Source: an uncultured Alcanivoracaceae bacterium (GTDB lineage: Bacteria > Pseudomonadota > Gammaproteobacteria > Xanthomonadales > Marinicellaceae). From it: a stretch of 45,795 nt of DNA. The translations under genes were made by a program, and so were the position numbers. The notes beneath the pieces are model-generated. The model was not told the DNA's origin, made no database searches, and worked only from the letters and a program-made list of their open reading frames with translations. Below, one piece after another: positions 32,167-42,364 of the stretch (its first letter is position 1; every line of letters starts with the position of its first letter). The stretch lies in assembly GCA_913061105.1 (NCBI GenBank), contig CAJXVJ010000003.1, positions 1 to 45,795 of the forward strand, written 5' to 3'.

Positions 32167-33666
32167 TTAATGCCCACTCATAAATTTTTCAATGGCATCA
32201 GGGTCCTCATGAATGGCAAACTTATCCATCATGGTTTCACTGGCCTTGTTTAAACCGATTATTTTTACATCAGCACCTTCACGGCGTAACTTTATGACCA
32301 CCTTATCTAAGGCCGCCACCGATGTGATGTCATAAAAGTGTGATCGCTTCACATTGATTATTATTTTATCCACAGCTTCTTTAAAGTCAAAGTAAGAAAT
32401 AAACTTTTCTGATGAGTTAAAGAAAACCTGACCAACCACATGGTAGGTTCTGGTATCACTATCTTCATCATATTCTGATCGTACAAACATAAACTGACTG
32501 AGTCTCTGTGCCAAAAATAGCGACCCAATTAGTATTCCAGTAAAGACACCATAAGCCAAATTATGGGTCCAAACCACAACAATAACGGTTGCAATCATCA
32601 CTATGCTTGAGCTTTTCGGGTTGGTTTTTAATTCTTTCACCGATGCCCAGCTAAAGGTTCCGATTGAGACCATGATCATCACAGCAACCAATGCTGCCAT
32701 GGGTACTATTTTCAAAAGATCGCTTAAAAACACCACCAAAATCAACAAAAATACACCGGCAACAACTGTAGATAATCTTCCGCGACCACCCGATTTAATA
32801 TTAATGATTGATTGTCCAATCATGGCGCAACCTGCCATTCCACCAATTAAGCCAGAACCAATATTGGCAATGCCTTGTCCTTTGCATTCGCGTTTTTTAT
32901 CACTTTCTGTGTCGGTTAATTCATCAACAACATTAGCAGTCATCAAGGATTCTAATAAACCAACAATGGCAATTGAAATAGAGTATGGCATGATAATTTT
33001 TAATGTTTCAAAATTAAAAGGGACATCTGGCCACAAGAATAGTGGCAATGTGTCAGGCAATTCACCCATGTCACTTATGGTACGTATGCCCATGCTTTCG
33101 TTGCCAAAATAAAAAGCAACAAGTGTAATGGTAATGATGTTGACCAATGGTGATGGCAATATCTTTCCAACAAATGGAACATAAGGAAACAAGTAAATTA
33201 TGGCTAGGCCAAAGGCAACAAGCGCATACACCTGCCAAGTGACATTGGTTAACTCAGGCAGTTGTGCCATAAAGATTAAGATCGCTAAGGCATTTAAAAA
33301 GCCTGTCATAACAGACTTTGATACAAAGCTCATGAATTTATGTAAATTTAAATACCCAGCAATAATTTGTAAAACACCGGCTAATACTGTTGCGGCCAGT
33401 AAGTATTGTAAACCGTTGTCCTTAACCAATGTGACCATTAATAAGGCTGTTGCTGCTGTTGCTGCTGAGATCATGCCAGCTCTACCACCCACAAAAGCAA
33501 TCATAACGGCAATGGCGAAAGAGGCATACAATCCTACTTTCGGATCAACACCCGCAATCACTGAAAACGCAATCGCCTCAGGAATTAATGCCAGTGCCAC
33601 AACTATTCCAGCCAGTACATCACCTTTGATGTTACCAAACCAGTCACTTTTTGGAGAATACAACAT
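32167..33666 (-). CDS. SulP-family anion transporter with STAS domain
   Basis: A 499-residue SLC26/SulP transporter. About the first 390 residues form the membrane core, starting GDVLAGIVVALALIPEAIAFS with the usual SVIAGVDPKVGLYAS; GGMAGCAMIGQSIINIKSGGRGRLST is the conserved mid block. A cytoplasmic STAS domain follows (about 405-499, with HFYDITSVAALDKVV). Bacterial SulP proteins carry sulfate, bicarbonate or dicarboxylates. Sequence cannot choose, but pairing with UspA and the absence of cys genes make bicarbonate a reasonable guess. Confidence 0.93.
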   Translation of the reverse strand: MLYSPKSDWFGNIKGDVLAGIVVALALIPEAIAFSVIAGVDPKVGLYASFAIAVMIAFVGGRAGMISAATAATALLMVTLVKDNGLQYLLAATVLAGVLQIIAGYLNLHKFMSFVSKSVMTGFLNALAILIFMAQLPELTNVTWQVYALVAFGLAIIYLFPYVPFVGKILPSPLVNIITITLVAFYFGNESMGIRTISDMGELPDTLPLFLWPDVPFNFETLKIIMPYSISIAIVGLLESLMTANVVDELTDTESDKKRECKGQGIANIGSGLIGGMAGCAMIGQSIINIKSGGRGRLSTVVAGVFLLILVVFLSDLLKIVPMAALVAVMIMVSIGTFSWASVKELKTNPKSSSIVMIATVIVVVWTHNLAYGVFTGILIGSLFLAQRLSQFMFVRSEYDEDSDTRTYHVVGQVFFNSSEKFISYFDFKEAVDKIIINVKRSHFYDITSVAALDKVVIKLRREGADVKIIGLNKASETMMDKFAIHEDPDAIEKFMSGH

Positions 33667-33840
33667 GTTAAAACTCAGAACTCATTAAATGGAGCGCTTT
33701 ATACCATATATGCTTAATACATTATAGTCTTAGCTTGGATTGCTGGCTATTTCAATATTTTTATTGATAGAATATTTGTTTTCACGGCATATACGAGTAA
33801 AATCTCTGCTTCTATAATTCTTTGAGACGACAATAAAACC
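33667..33840. promoter_or_regulatory. Divergent promoter region between SulP and gcvPB
   Basis: An AT-rich 174-base gap. A perfect TATAAT at 33813-33818 lies 23 bases before the gcvPB ATG, but no good -35 box sits at the right distance. I looked for the paired aptamers of a glycine riboswitch and do not see them; the gap is too short and too AT-rich. Confidence 0.35.
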
Positions 33841-35286
33841 ATGTTGATTTTTGAGCATTCTAAAGTTGGCCGCCATGCAGCGGCTCAAGCACCGACCCCA
33901 ACAGATAATTCGGTAAATATACCTAAGGAGTTACAGAGAACTTCTGATTTGGGATTACCACAGGTTTCTGAATTAGACGTAGTCAGACATTACACCCGAT
34001 TAAGTCAGAAGAATTTTTCTATAGACACCCATTTTTATCCACTGGGTTCATGTACCATGAAACACAATCCACGTGTGTGCAACTCTTTGGCATTGTTAGA
34101 TGGTTTTATCAATCAACATCCATTGGCACCAATCAGTTTATCTCAAGGTACATTATCTTGTATGTTTGATTTACAAGAAATATTACAAGACGTTACAGGC
34201 TTAGATGCGGTTTCGTTAACACCAATGGCTGGAGCCCAAGGTGAGTTTTCAGGAATTGCCATGATCAAAGCCTATCACGAAGACCGTGGCGATGTTGAGC
34301 GAAATGAAATTATTGTTCCAGATGCGGCCCATGGAACCAATCCTGCAACAGCGATTATGTGTGGCTACAAAGTCAAAGAGATCAGAACCAATCGCGAAGG
34401 CAATATAAACATTCATGACTTAATACCTTTATTGGGCCCCCAAACGGCAGGTATCATGCTAACCAACCCATCAACTCTGGGTGTATTTGAACCCAATATC
34501 ATGGAAATTTCTAAATTGGTTCATGAAGCTGGTGGCCTACTTTATTATGATGGAGCAAACTTGAACGCCATTTTAGGTAAGGTCAGACCTGGAGACATGG
34601 ATTTTGATGTGATTCATATGAACTTACACAAAACATTTTCAACACCTCATGGCGGCGGCGGCCCTGGTTCAGGTGCCATTGGTGTGGGCAAAAGATTGGT
34701 GCCGTACATGCCAACACCTTATATTGGCAAAGATGATTCTGGTTATCATTACGTGAACAAACAACAAGCCCCAAAAACCATAGGAAGATTATCGGCCTTT
34801 GCTGGTAATATGGGCGTTAATTTAAGGGCATATATTTATGCCTTGATGTTGGGCAAAGAAGGCATGCCACGCATAGCTGAATTTGCCACATTAAACGCCA
34901 ATTACTTAATGAAAGAGTTAGAACGAATTGGTTTTGATTTGGCTTTTCCTACCCGTCGAGCCAGCCACGAGTTTATCGTGACTTTAAAGAAACAAGCCAA
35001 ACAATACAGTTTGACTGCCACAGATGTGGCCAAACGACTATTAGACTATGGCATGCATGCTCCTACCATTTATTTCCCGTTATTGGTCGCCGAGTGTATG
35101 TTAATCGAACCAACTGAAACAGAGTCAAAACAAACCATTGATAAGTTCATTGTCGCTATGGGTGATATTCTTAGACAAGCCAAAGAAGACATTGGCGTGA
35201 TTAAATCAGCCCCACACACTGCTCCAAACAGACGTTTGGATGATGCCAAGGCAGTTAAACAACCCAATCTTGTTTGGCAAGGTTAG
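33841..35286 (+). CDS. gcvPB: Glycine dehydrogenase (decarboxylating) subunit 2, P-protein beta half
   Basis: A 481-residue PLP enzyme subunit of the glycine cleavage system. The PLP lysine is Lys264 in [29 protein letters not shown] and [12 protein letters not shown] are active-site segments. This is the C-terminal half of a split P-protein, which works with GcvPA to decarboxylate glycine and pass the aminomethyl group to GcvH. No gcvPA, gcvH or gcvT lies in the window, so the system is scattered. It is followed 14 bases later by dgkA. Confidence 0.95.
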   Translation: MLIFEHSKVGRHAAAQAPTPTDNSVNIPKELQRTSDLGLPQVSELDVVRHYTRLSQKNFSIDTHFYPLGSCTMKHNPRVCNSLALLDGFINQHPLAPISLSQGTLSCMFDLQEILQDVTGLDAVSLTPMAGAQGEFSGIAMIKAYHEDRGDVERNEIIVPDAAHGTNPATAIMCGYKVKEIRTNREGNINIHDLIPLLGPQTAGIMLTNPSTLGVFEPNIMEISKLVHEAGGLLYYDGANLNAILGKVRPGDMDFDVIHMNLHKTFSTPHGGGGPGSGAIGVGKRLVPYMPTPYIGKDDSGYHYVNKQQAPKTIGRLSAFAGNMGVNLRAYIYALMLGKEGMPRIAEFATLNANYLMKELERIGFDLAFPTRRASHEFIVTLKKQAKQYSLTATDVAKRLLDYGMHAPTIYFPLLVAECMLIEPTETESKQTIDKFIVAMGDILRQAKEDIGVIKSAPHTAPNRRLDDAKAVKQPNLVWQG

Positions 35287-35300
35287 ACCAAGTAATAGCT

Positions 35301-35675
35301 ATGGCAAGCACTGAACGCAGAGGCATAAAACAAATCATTAATGCAGGAAAGTGGTCCATGCAAGGACTAAAGGCCACTTTTAAGCACGAAGCCTCGTTTC
35401 GTTTAGAGTTTTATTTGGCGGTTATTTTACTGCCCATCGCGATATACATATCGCAATCGGCCATGCAATTATTGTTGCTACTGTCTTGTATCTTGTTTGT
35501 TTTAATACTAGAAATTATCAATTCAGCAATTGAAGCAGTGGTTGATATGGTTTGTGGTGAAAAATACCACGATTTGGCCAAACGCGCCAAAGACATGGGT
35601 TCAGCTGCTGTGTTTTTAGGACAAATGTTGGTACTTGGAACTTGGGGAACGGTTGTTTATATCAATTATTTATAA
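35301..35675 (+). CDS. dgkA: Diacylglycerol kinase DgkA
   Basis: A 124-residue three-helix membrane enzyme that phosphorylates diacylglycerol left over from membrane-derived oligosaccharide synthesis. It has the N-terminal amphipathic ATFKHEASFRLEFYL with the conserved Glu, the catalytic ILEIINSAIEAVVD, and KRAKDMGSAAV. I start at ATG 35301; the frame extends upstream to 35274, into the end of gcvPB, but homology begins here. Its stop codon lies inside the left arm of a long inverted repeat. Confidence 0.95.
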   Translation: MASTERRGIKQIINAGKWSMQGLKATFKHEASFRLEFYLAVILLPIAIYISQSAMQLLLLLSCILFVLILEIINSAIEAVVDMVCGEKYHDLAKRAKDMGSAAVFLGQMLVLGTWGTVVYINYL

Positions 35676-35710
35676 GAGAGTTAAGAAAGCCACTCTTATA
35701 AATAATTGAT
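35661..35710. terminator. 18-bp inverted repeat, bidirectional terminator between dgkA and purA
   Basis: Arms 35661-35678 and 35693-35710 are perfect complements of 18 bases separated by 14. The left arm includes the dgkA stop codon. The stem is AT-rich except for the GAG/CTC next to the loop, with ATTT/AAAT at the outer ends. It sits exactly between convergent dgkA and purA, so it probably ends both transcripts. Confidence 0.7.
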
Positions 35711-35722
35711 TTAGGATAAAAC

Positions 35723-37015
<1,293 letters not shown>

Positions 37016-37036
37016 TTATATGAGTCCGTATTTGGT

Positions 37037-37903
37037 TTATTGTACTTGTTTGTTATTAAAAAATTTGAAAAAATCTGATTTTGGATCGAGTACCATCATA
37101 TTATTAGATCCATCGAAACTGTTTCTATAAGCTTCTAGACTTCTTAAAAAAGAATAAAGATCAGAGTTTTGATTGTAAGCAACAGCGTATGTCTTAGTTG
37201 CTGTTGCATCTCCTTGACCTTTTAACAAGGCCGCTGTTTTAGTGGCCTCTGCAACAATTATTCGGATTTGCTTATCAGTATTTGCACGAATATTTACCGC
37301 TTCTTTTTGGCCAGTTGACCTGTGCTCAGCTGCCTCTGCCGCACGTTCAGATCGCATCCTATCGAATACAGAGTCACTGACAGCATCATTTAGATTAATT
37401 CTTTTGATTCTAACATCAACTATTTCAATGCCAAAGTCTTTCGCAATAGGTTTGGTTTTATCTTGAACTGATGCAACCAACTCTAATCTTTGAGTGGAGA
37501 TCACTTGTTGTAATGTTCTGTTGGAAAATTCTTCAGATAAGGCATTTTTAATGACATCACTTAAGCGTCTTTCAGCATCAAGTTTTAATCCATTAAATGT
37601 GGTGTAATATGTCACTGGATCTTGTATTCTCCACTTTACAAAATAATCAACCTCTAAATATTCCTTATCGGTATTTAGAATCGATTCAGGTTTATTGTCA
37701 AGGGTTTGAATGCGCGAATCAAACTTTTTAATTTCATTTACAAAGGGTATTCTCCACTGTAATCCGGGTGTATAATCTGATTTTATTACTTTACCTATTT
37801 TTAATTTAACAGCCAGTTCCTTTTCAGTAACAGTAAAAGTAAAAGTTTTTAATCCTATAATCGATAATATGATTAATATGAGAATGATTGGTAATTTATT
37901 CAT
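37037..37903 (-). CDS. hflC: HflC, FtsH protease modulator (SPFH protein)
   Basis: A 288-residue band-7/SPFH protein with an N-terminal membrane anchor (about 4-22) and the family start FTFTVTEKELAVKLKIGKV. DVRIKRINLNDAVSDSVFDRMRSER and SLEAYRNSF are typical HflC stretches. With HflK it forms the large periplasmic cage that encloses FtsH hexamers and controls membrane-protein degradation. Two bases separate it from hflK. Confidence 0.96.
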   Translation of the reverse strand: MNKLPIILILIILSIIGLKTFTFTVTEKELAVKLKIGKVIKSDYTPGLQWRIPFVNEIKKFDSRIQTLDNKPESILNTDKEYLEVDYFVKWRIQDPVTYYTTFNGLKLDAERRLSDVIKNALSEEFSNRTLQQVISTQRLELVASVQDKTKPIAKDFGIEIVDVRIKRINLNDAVSDSVFDRMRSERAAEAAEHRSTGQKEAVNIRANTDKQIRIIVAEATKTAALLKGQGDATATKTYAVAYNQNSDLYSFLRSLEAYRNSFDGSNNMMVLDPKSDFFKFFNNKQVQ

Positions 37904-37905
37904 GA

Positions 37906-39081
37906 TTATTGACCTCCTCTACCAACACGTTTTGTTGGTGTTCTGTTAGTACTGCGAACATAAGTTGATTGTTTCTCTTTAGGTGTTACTGTTTGTGTTC
38001 CAAGAAACAAAGAGTCTGCTTGTTTTGAGTTCTTCATCATTTGATCGAGAGGTAAATACATCATGTTGTTGCTACTGTTGGAATCAATGATTACTTTGGA
38101 AGTATTGCCAAAGACTTTTTCCATAGTATCTAAATACAGCCTTTCTTTTGTTACTTCAGGTGCTAACTCATACTGAGTTCTTACCAAATCAAATTGTTGA
38201 GACTCACCTTCAGCTTTTGCAATGATGGCTTCTTTATAAGCTTCGGCTTCTTGGATGATTTTTAATGCGTCACCTTCTGCTAATGGAATTTCTTGGTTGG
38301 CGTACTCGTTGGCTTGATTGATAAAGGTTTTTGCATCCTCTCGGGCTTTTACCACATCATTAAATGCCGCTTTTACTTGCGCTGGAGGATGTATTTCCTT
38401 TATATTAAAATTAGTAACTAAGATTCCAGAAGAATATTGATCAAGCATATTTTGTAATTCTAGAACAATTTCTTCAATTTTAATGGTACGGTTTTCATTG
38501 ATTAAGTGACTCATGGTATTGATACCCACCACTTGTCTCACAGCGCTTTCTGCAGAATGTTTAACTGTTGCATCTGGCATTTCAAGTTCAAACAAATAAT
38601 CAGTTATGTTTTCTTCTCTGATTCTGTATTGAATATCAAATTCTATAAAAATTAAATTTTTATCTTCAGTTAGCATTTCTCCTTCTCCACCAACAGAGTA
38701 TATTTTTTGGATATCAACTTTGTAGACTTCAGAAATAGGTTTTGGCCAGGTGAAATTCAATCCAGGTTGCATAATTGTTTCAGATTCCTTACCAAAAACA
38801 AGTACCACACCACGTTCAGATGGGCCAATTTTATGGGCTGAGGTATACAATAAATAACCCACTATCACCATTAAAATTAATACAATAGGAACTGCTGATG
38901 AACCTTTGTTACTGCCACCTTCCATTCCAAATGCTTTTTTAACCTTGTTAAAAAAACCAGTAATCATTTGCTCAAGATCAGGCGGCTTGTTGCCACCAGA
39001 ACCCCAAGGGTCATTGGGCTTTTTATCACCGTTGCCTTGATTGTTATTGTCTTTATTTCCGCCAGGTTCGTTCCAGGCCAT
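37906..39081 (-). CDS. hflK: HflK, FtsH protease modulator (SPFH protein)
   Basis: A 391-residue protein. The N terminus is MAWNEPGGN followed by a Gly/Asn/Lys-rich cytoplasmic segment with PNDPWG; a transmembrane helix is near 65-85, then the SPFH domain starting GPSERGVVLVFGK. IHPPAQVKAAFNDVVKAREDA and the long helix after it are typical. I start at 39081 because GGAGAC precedes that ATG and HflK begins MAWNEPG; the frame runs open to 39147, inside hflX, without homology. The C-terminal tail (after about 345) is short and basic. Confidence 0.96.
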   Translation of the reverse strand: MAWNEPGGNKDNNNQGNGDKKPNDPWGSGGNKPPDLEQMITGFFNKVKKAFGMEGGSNKGSSAVPIVLILMVIVGYLLYTSAHKIGPSERGVVLVFGKESETIMQPGLNFTWPKPISEVYKVDIQKIYSVGGEGEMLTEDKNLIFIEFDIQYRIREENITDYLFELEMPDATVKHSAESAVRQVVGINTMSHLINENRTIKIEEIVLELQNMLDQYSSGILVTNFNIKEIHPPAQVKAAFNDVVKAREDAKTFINQANEYANQEIPLAEGDALKIIQEAEAYKEAIIAKAEGESQQFDLVRTQYELAPEVTKERLYLDTMEKVFGNTSKVIIDSNSSNNMMYLPLDQMMKNSKQADSLFLGTQTVTPKEKQSTYVRSTNRTPTKRVGRGGQ

Positions 39082-39097
39082 AATAGTCTCCAAAGTG

Positions 39098-40399
39098 TTA
39101 TAATAGTTGGTGAACAAATTGTCCACATTCATCGTTTCTAGCTGCAATTTTATTCCATTTTTCAGGAGGCAGTTCTACTTTTAAGGACCAGCTGTTATCA
39201 TCGTTAAAAGATTCTTCTCGAACGGCTTCCATCTCATAGAATAAAGCCCTCAATTTACCCATATGGGCGGGTAACTGAATATCCTTTTGTACATGGGTAC
39301 GATTGAAGCGTTCTTCAATGGCTTTTAAAAACTTTTCTACCCCTTCTCCTGTTTCAGCAGACAGCCAACATTGGGTCACAAATTCTTCATTGTTGCTATT
39401 GACTTGTCTATGCACCCGGGCTTCAACCCCTGATAAATCAATTTTATTGTAGACTTCAAGCACGGGTATTTTATCAGCCTTGATTTGTTTTAACACGGAT
39501 TTCACTTCATTTATGTGTTCATCTTGTTCTGGGTTGCTTGAATCAATCACATGAATTAATAAATCGGCTTCAATGGCCTCTTGTAATGTAGCTTGAAAGG
39601 CGGCGACCAAATCATGCGGTAAATCACGAACAAAACCAACAGTGTCACTGGCAACAACTTGCGTGCCTTGAATGCCAGGAAGTTTTCTCACAGTTGGATC
39701 CAGTGTTGCAAATAATTGATCGGCTGCATAAACTTTGGATTCTGTTAATCGATTAAACAAAGTTGATTTACCGGCATTGGTATAGCCTACAAAAGCCAGC
39801 ATTTTGGTACCACTTTGTTTTCGGCTGTTTCTGCCTTGTTCGCGTTGTTTGACTACTTTGTTAAGTTTGTTTTTTAATTTTTTTACCCGAATGGCCAATA
39901 AACGCCTATCCGTTTCTAACTGGGTTTCCCCAGGACCACGCATACCAATCCCACCTTTTTGGCGTTCCAAATGGGTCCATCCACGCACTAAACGGGTAGC
40001 CAAGTGTCGCAATTGTGCCAGTTCTACTTGTAACATGCCCTCATATGAGCGCGCACGTTGAGAGAATATGTCTAGTATTAACGATGTTCTGTCTAAGACA
40101 CGGCATTGGCACAAAGATTCAAGGTTTCTTTCTTGTACCGGACTGAGAGGAACATCAACCAATACCAAATCAGCAGAATGTTGTGCAACTGTTTCGGCTA
40201 CTTTATCGGCGTTACCTGAGCCGATAAAAAACTTGGCTTCTGGAAATTTTCTGGAGGTAATAAGGGTGTCAAAAATTTGCGCACCTGCAGACAGTGCCAA
40301 TTCACTAAATTCGGATACTTTTTCTTTGTGTCCTAGCCCTGTGACTGGACAGACCAATATGGCTCGGTTGCCTTTTTTACTGCGTTCTTGATCTAACAA
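39098..40399 (-). CDS. hflX: Ribosome-associated GTPase HflX
   Basis: A 433-residue GTPase that splits stalled or heat-damaged 70S ribosomes. The N-terminal HflX domain ends in QKGGIGMRGPGETQLETD, the signature next to the coiled coil; the G domain has GYTNAGKSTLFN (G1), DTVGFVRDLPH (G3) and NKID (G4). It appears to start with TTG at 40399: an in-frame stop lies five codons upstream and no ATG is available before the conserved region, and there is no clear ribosome site. Expression may therefore be weak. It is 143 bases after hfq, and a terminator lies in that gap. Confidence 0.94.
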   Translation of the reverse strand: MLDQERSKKGNRAILVCPVTGLGHKEKVSEFSELALSAGAQIFDTLITSRKFPEAKFFIGSGNADKVAETVAQHSADLVLVDVPLSPVQERNLESLCQCRVLDRTSLILDIFSQRARSYEGMLQVELAQLRHLATRLVRGWTHLERQKGGIGMRGPGETQLETDRRLLAIRVKKLKNKLNKVVKQREQGRNSRKQSGTKMLAFVGYTNAGKSTLFNRLTESKVYAADQLFATLDPTVRKLPGIQGTQVVASDTVGFVRDLPHDLVAAFQATLQEAIEADLLIHVIDSSNPEQDEHINEVKSVLKQIKADKIPVLEVYNKIDLSGVEARVHRQVNSNNEEFVTQCWLSAETGEGVEKFLKAIEERFNRTHVQKDIQLPAHMGKLRALFYEMEAVREESFNDDNSWSLKVELPPEKWNKIAARNDECGQFVHQLL

Positions 40400-40466
40400 T
40401 AGATGTGTGTGTTATTTAAAGCATGCATTATAACCTGCATGTTTCATTCTAGAATAGAGATTTGGG

Positions 40467-40493
40467 AAAAAAGGACAAGTGTTTTGCCCTTTT
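40467..40493 (-). terminator. Terminator or attenuator between hfq and hflX
   Basis: On the minus strand AAAAGG and CCTTTT pair, with an inner CAA/TTG step and a small loop, and the right arm ends in six T. It lies about 50 bases past the hfq stop, so much hfq message may end here and leave hflX partly uncoupled. Confidence 0.6.
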
Positions 40494-40542
40494 CGGTTTG
40501 AGCCATATTCAAGACCACGTTTTAGTGATGAATATACTTTAC

Positions 40543-40773
40543 TTAATCATTTTCAAAATTTTGTGTATTGACACTTTTTGATGGCACAATGGTTGATATA
40601 GCATGCTTATAAACCATTTGATTTGTGTTGTTGTTTAGAACAATCACAAATTGATCAAAAGACTCTATAACGCCCTGTAATTTTATGCCGTTTATTAGAA
40701 AGATTGATACCGGGATTTTGTCTTTTCTTAGGGTATTTAAAAATGGATCTTGAAGAGATGTTCCTTTAGCCAT
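40543..40773 (-). CDS. hfq: RNA chaperone Hfq
   Basis: A 76-residue Hfq. Residues [23 protein letters not shown] (opening), [18 protein letters not shown] (Sm1) and the Sm2 motif YKHAIS are all standard, giving the hexameric ring that pairs small RNAs with mRNAs. The C-terminal tail after STIVPS is only about 12 residues, far shorter than in E. coli (102 residues total). GGAG precedes the ATG. With the candidate Csr/Rsm RNA this window holds parts of both global RNA-based control systems. Confidence 0.98.
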   Translation of the reverse strand: MAKGTSLQDPFLNTLRKDKIPVSIFLINGIKLQGVIESFDQFVIVLNNNTNQMVYKHAISTIVPSKSVNTQNFEND

Positions 40774-40815
40774 GATGTTTTCTCCAGAGTTTTATTATTA
40801 TTAATCGGATAATAG

Positions 40816-40830
40816 CACACATTTTGTGTG
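40816..40830. promoter_or_regulatory. Inverted repeat in the hfq promoter region
   Basis: CACAC-ATTTT-GTGTG lies 43 bases upstream of the hfq ATG, next to a TATTAT that could be its -10 box on the minus strand. It may be an operator or a weak hairpin; nothing else stands out in the 104-base gap. Confidence 0.3.
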
Positions 40831-40877
40831 ATTTTTGTGAATTGGTTAAATGTTACAATTATTTACGATTACATTAA

Positions 40878-42362
40878 TCACTTGCGTCCAAATAAACTTT
40901 TCCAAACAGCGTTAATGACCTTGGTACCAAAGCGTCTGGCGGCTGTTTTTCCTGCAGCTTCCCAAACCGTGTCTTTACTGCTAGATCTCTTTTTGGTGCT
41001 TCTGTATGACTTTTGTTTTTCCTTTTCTTTTTGTAACTCAATTTCTGCTTTTAACTTTTGATCTTCTATTTGTTTTTGTCGCTTCTGTAATTTTTCAAAA
41101 GCCGATTCTTTATCTAAATCTTGATCATATTTTGATCCAATTGGAGACCGTGCCATCACTTGTTTGCGTTCACTGTCAGTGGCGGCCCCCATGCGACATC
41201 TTGGAGGCGCAATTTTTACTCTGTCAACAACCGATGGCGCACCATCGGCATCAAGTGTAGATACCAAGGCCTCTCCAACACCTAACTGAGTAATAACATC
41301 GCCTGTGTCAAAATTAGGATTGGGCCTAAAACTATCAGCTGCCGCTTTGATTATCTTTTTATCTTTGGGTGTGTAAGAACGCAAAGCATGTTGAACTTTG
41401 TTTGCCAATTGCCCCAATATGGTTTCAGGGACATCGCCTGGTGACTGGGTACAAAAATAAATCCCCACACCTTTTGAGCGAACCAATCGTGCCACTTGTT
41501 CCACTTTTTTCAATAAAGCTCTTGGTGCATCATCAAAAATAAGATGGGCTTCATCAAAAAACAGGATTAACTTGGGCAATTGTTGGTCGCCTACTTCAGG
41601 CAATGACTCAAACAATTCGGTCATTAACCAGAGCATAAATGTGGCATACATTTGTGGGTTTTGGATTAAATCACGAGAATCCATAATGTTAATGATACCA
41701 TTGCCAGATAAATCTTGTTTCATGAAATCTGATAATTCAATCGCTGGTTCGCCCAATAATTTATCAACGCCTTGTTGTTCTAGTTTTAACAACCTTCTTT
41801 GGATTGCACCAATAGATGCGCTGGTAACTCGCCCATATTTGTTGGAAACATCTTTGTGGTTATCACCCATATAATTGAGTAATTGTTGTAAATCTTTTAA
41901 GTCTAATAAGGCCAGTTTTTCTTCTTGGGCCATTTTAAAACCAACATTTAGTACGCCTTCTTGCACATCGGACAATTCCAAAAAACGCCCCAATAACATC
42001 GGTCCCAATTCAATTAATGTGGTACGCACTGGGTGACCATACTTGCGGTAAATGTCCCAAAAAACTGTTGGAGATCCTTCGAATGCATAATCTTTTACAT
42101 CTAATTTGTTGGCCCTTTCGACTAATTTTTCTTTGGCTTTACCGGCTTGTGACAAGCCCGATACGTCACCTTTAACATCAGTGACAAAGACTGGTACACC
42201 TAAGCGTGAAAAGTTTTCAGCCAATACTTGAACGGTTACGGTCTTACCAGTACCTGTTGCCCCAGTAATTAAACCATGACGGTTGGCAAAATGGCCCAAA
42301 ATTTGTGCAGGGTTTTCACCTTTACCAAAATGTAACTTTACTGTTTCAAAATCTTCTGCCAT
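40878..42362 (-). CDS. HerA-like P-loop ATPase (DUF853, YjgR family)
   Basis: A 494-residue ATPase of the HerA/FtsK branch. Walker A is GATGTGKT (34-41), Walker B is LILFFDEAHLIF, and an arginine-finger-type VARLVRSKGVGIYFCTQSP follows, all hallmarks of DUF853, whose E. coli member is YjgR. The C terminus (about 420-470) is a highly charged Lys/Glu/Gln coiled coil. HerA enzymes pump DNA, but the role of this family is unknown. It begins two bases after the aminopeptidase stop. Confidence 0.9.
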   Translation of the reverse strand: MAEDFETVKLHFGKGENPAQILGHFANRHGLITGATGTGKTVTVQVLAENFSRLGVPVFVTDVKGDVSGLSQAGKAKEKLVERANKLDVKDYAFEGSPTVFWDIYRKYGHPVRTTLIELGPMLLGRFLELSDVQEGVLNVGFKMAQEEKLALLDLKDLQQLLNYMGDNHKDVSNKYGRVTSASIGAIQRRLLKLEQQGVDKLLGEPAIELSDFMKQDLSGNGIINIMDSRDLIQNPQMYATFMLWLMTELFESLPEVGDQQLPKLILFFDEAHLIFDDAPRALLKKVEQVARLVRSKGVGIYFCTQSPGDVPETILGQLANKVQHALRSYTPKDKKIIKAAADSFRPNPNFDTGDVITQLGVGEALVSTLDADGAPSVVDRVKIAPPRCRMGAATDSERKQVMARSPIGSKYDQDLDKESAFEKLQKRQKQIEDQKLKAEIELQKEKEKQKSYRSTKKRSSSKDTVWEAAGKTAARRFGTKVINAVWKSLFGRK

Positions 42363-42364
42363 GT

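Noticed and set aside
32603-33112. 169-codon plus-strand ORF inside the SulP gene, and a similar one at 33200-33688
   Set aside because: Both lie antisense to conserved SulP sequence and have the low-complexity composition typical of antisense reading of hydrophobic helices.
33667-33840. Glycine riboswitch ahead of gcvPB
   Set aside because: No tandem aptamer pattern is visible and the AT-rich gap is too short.
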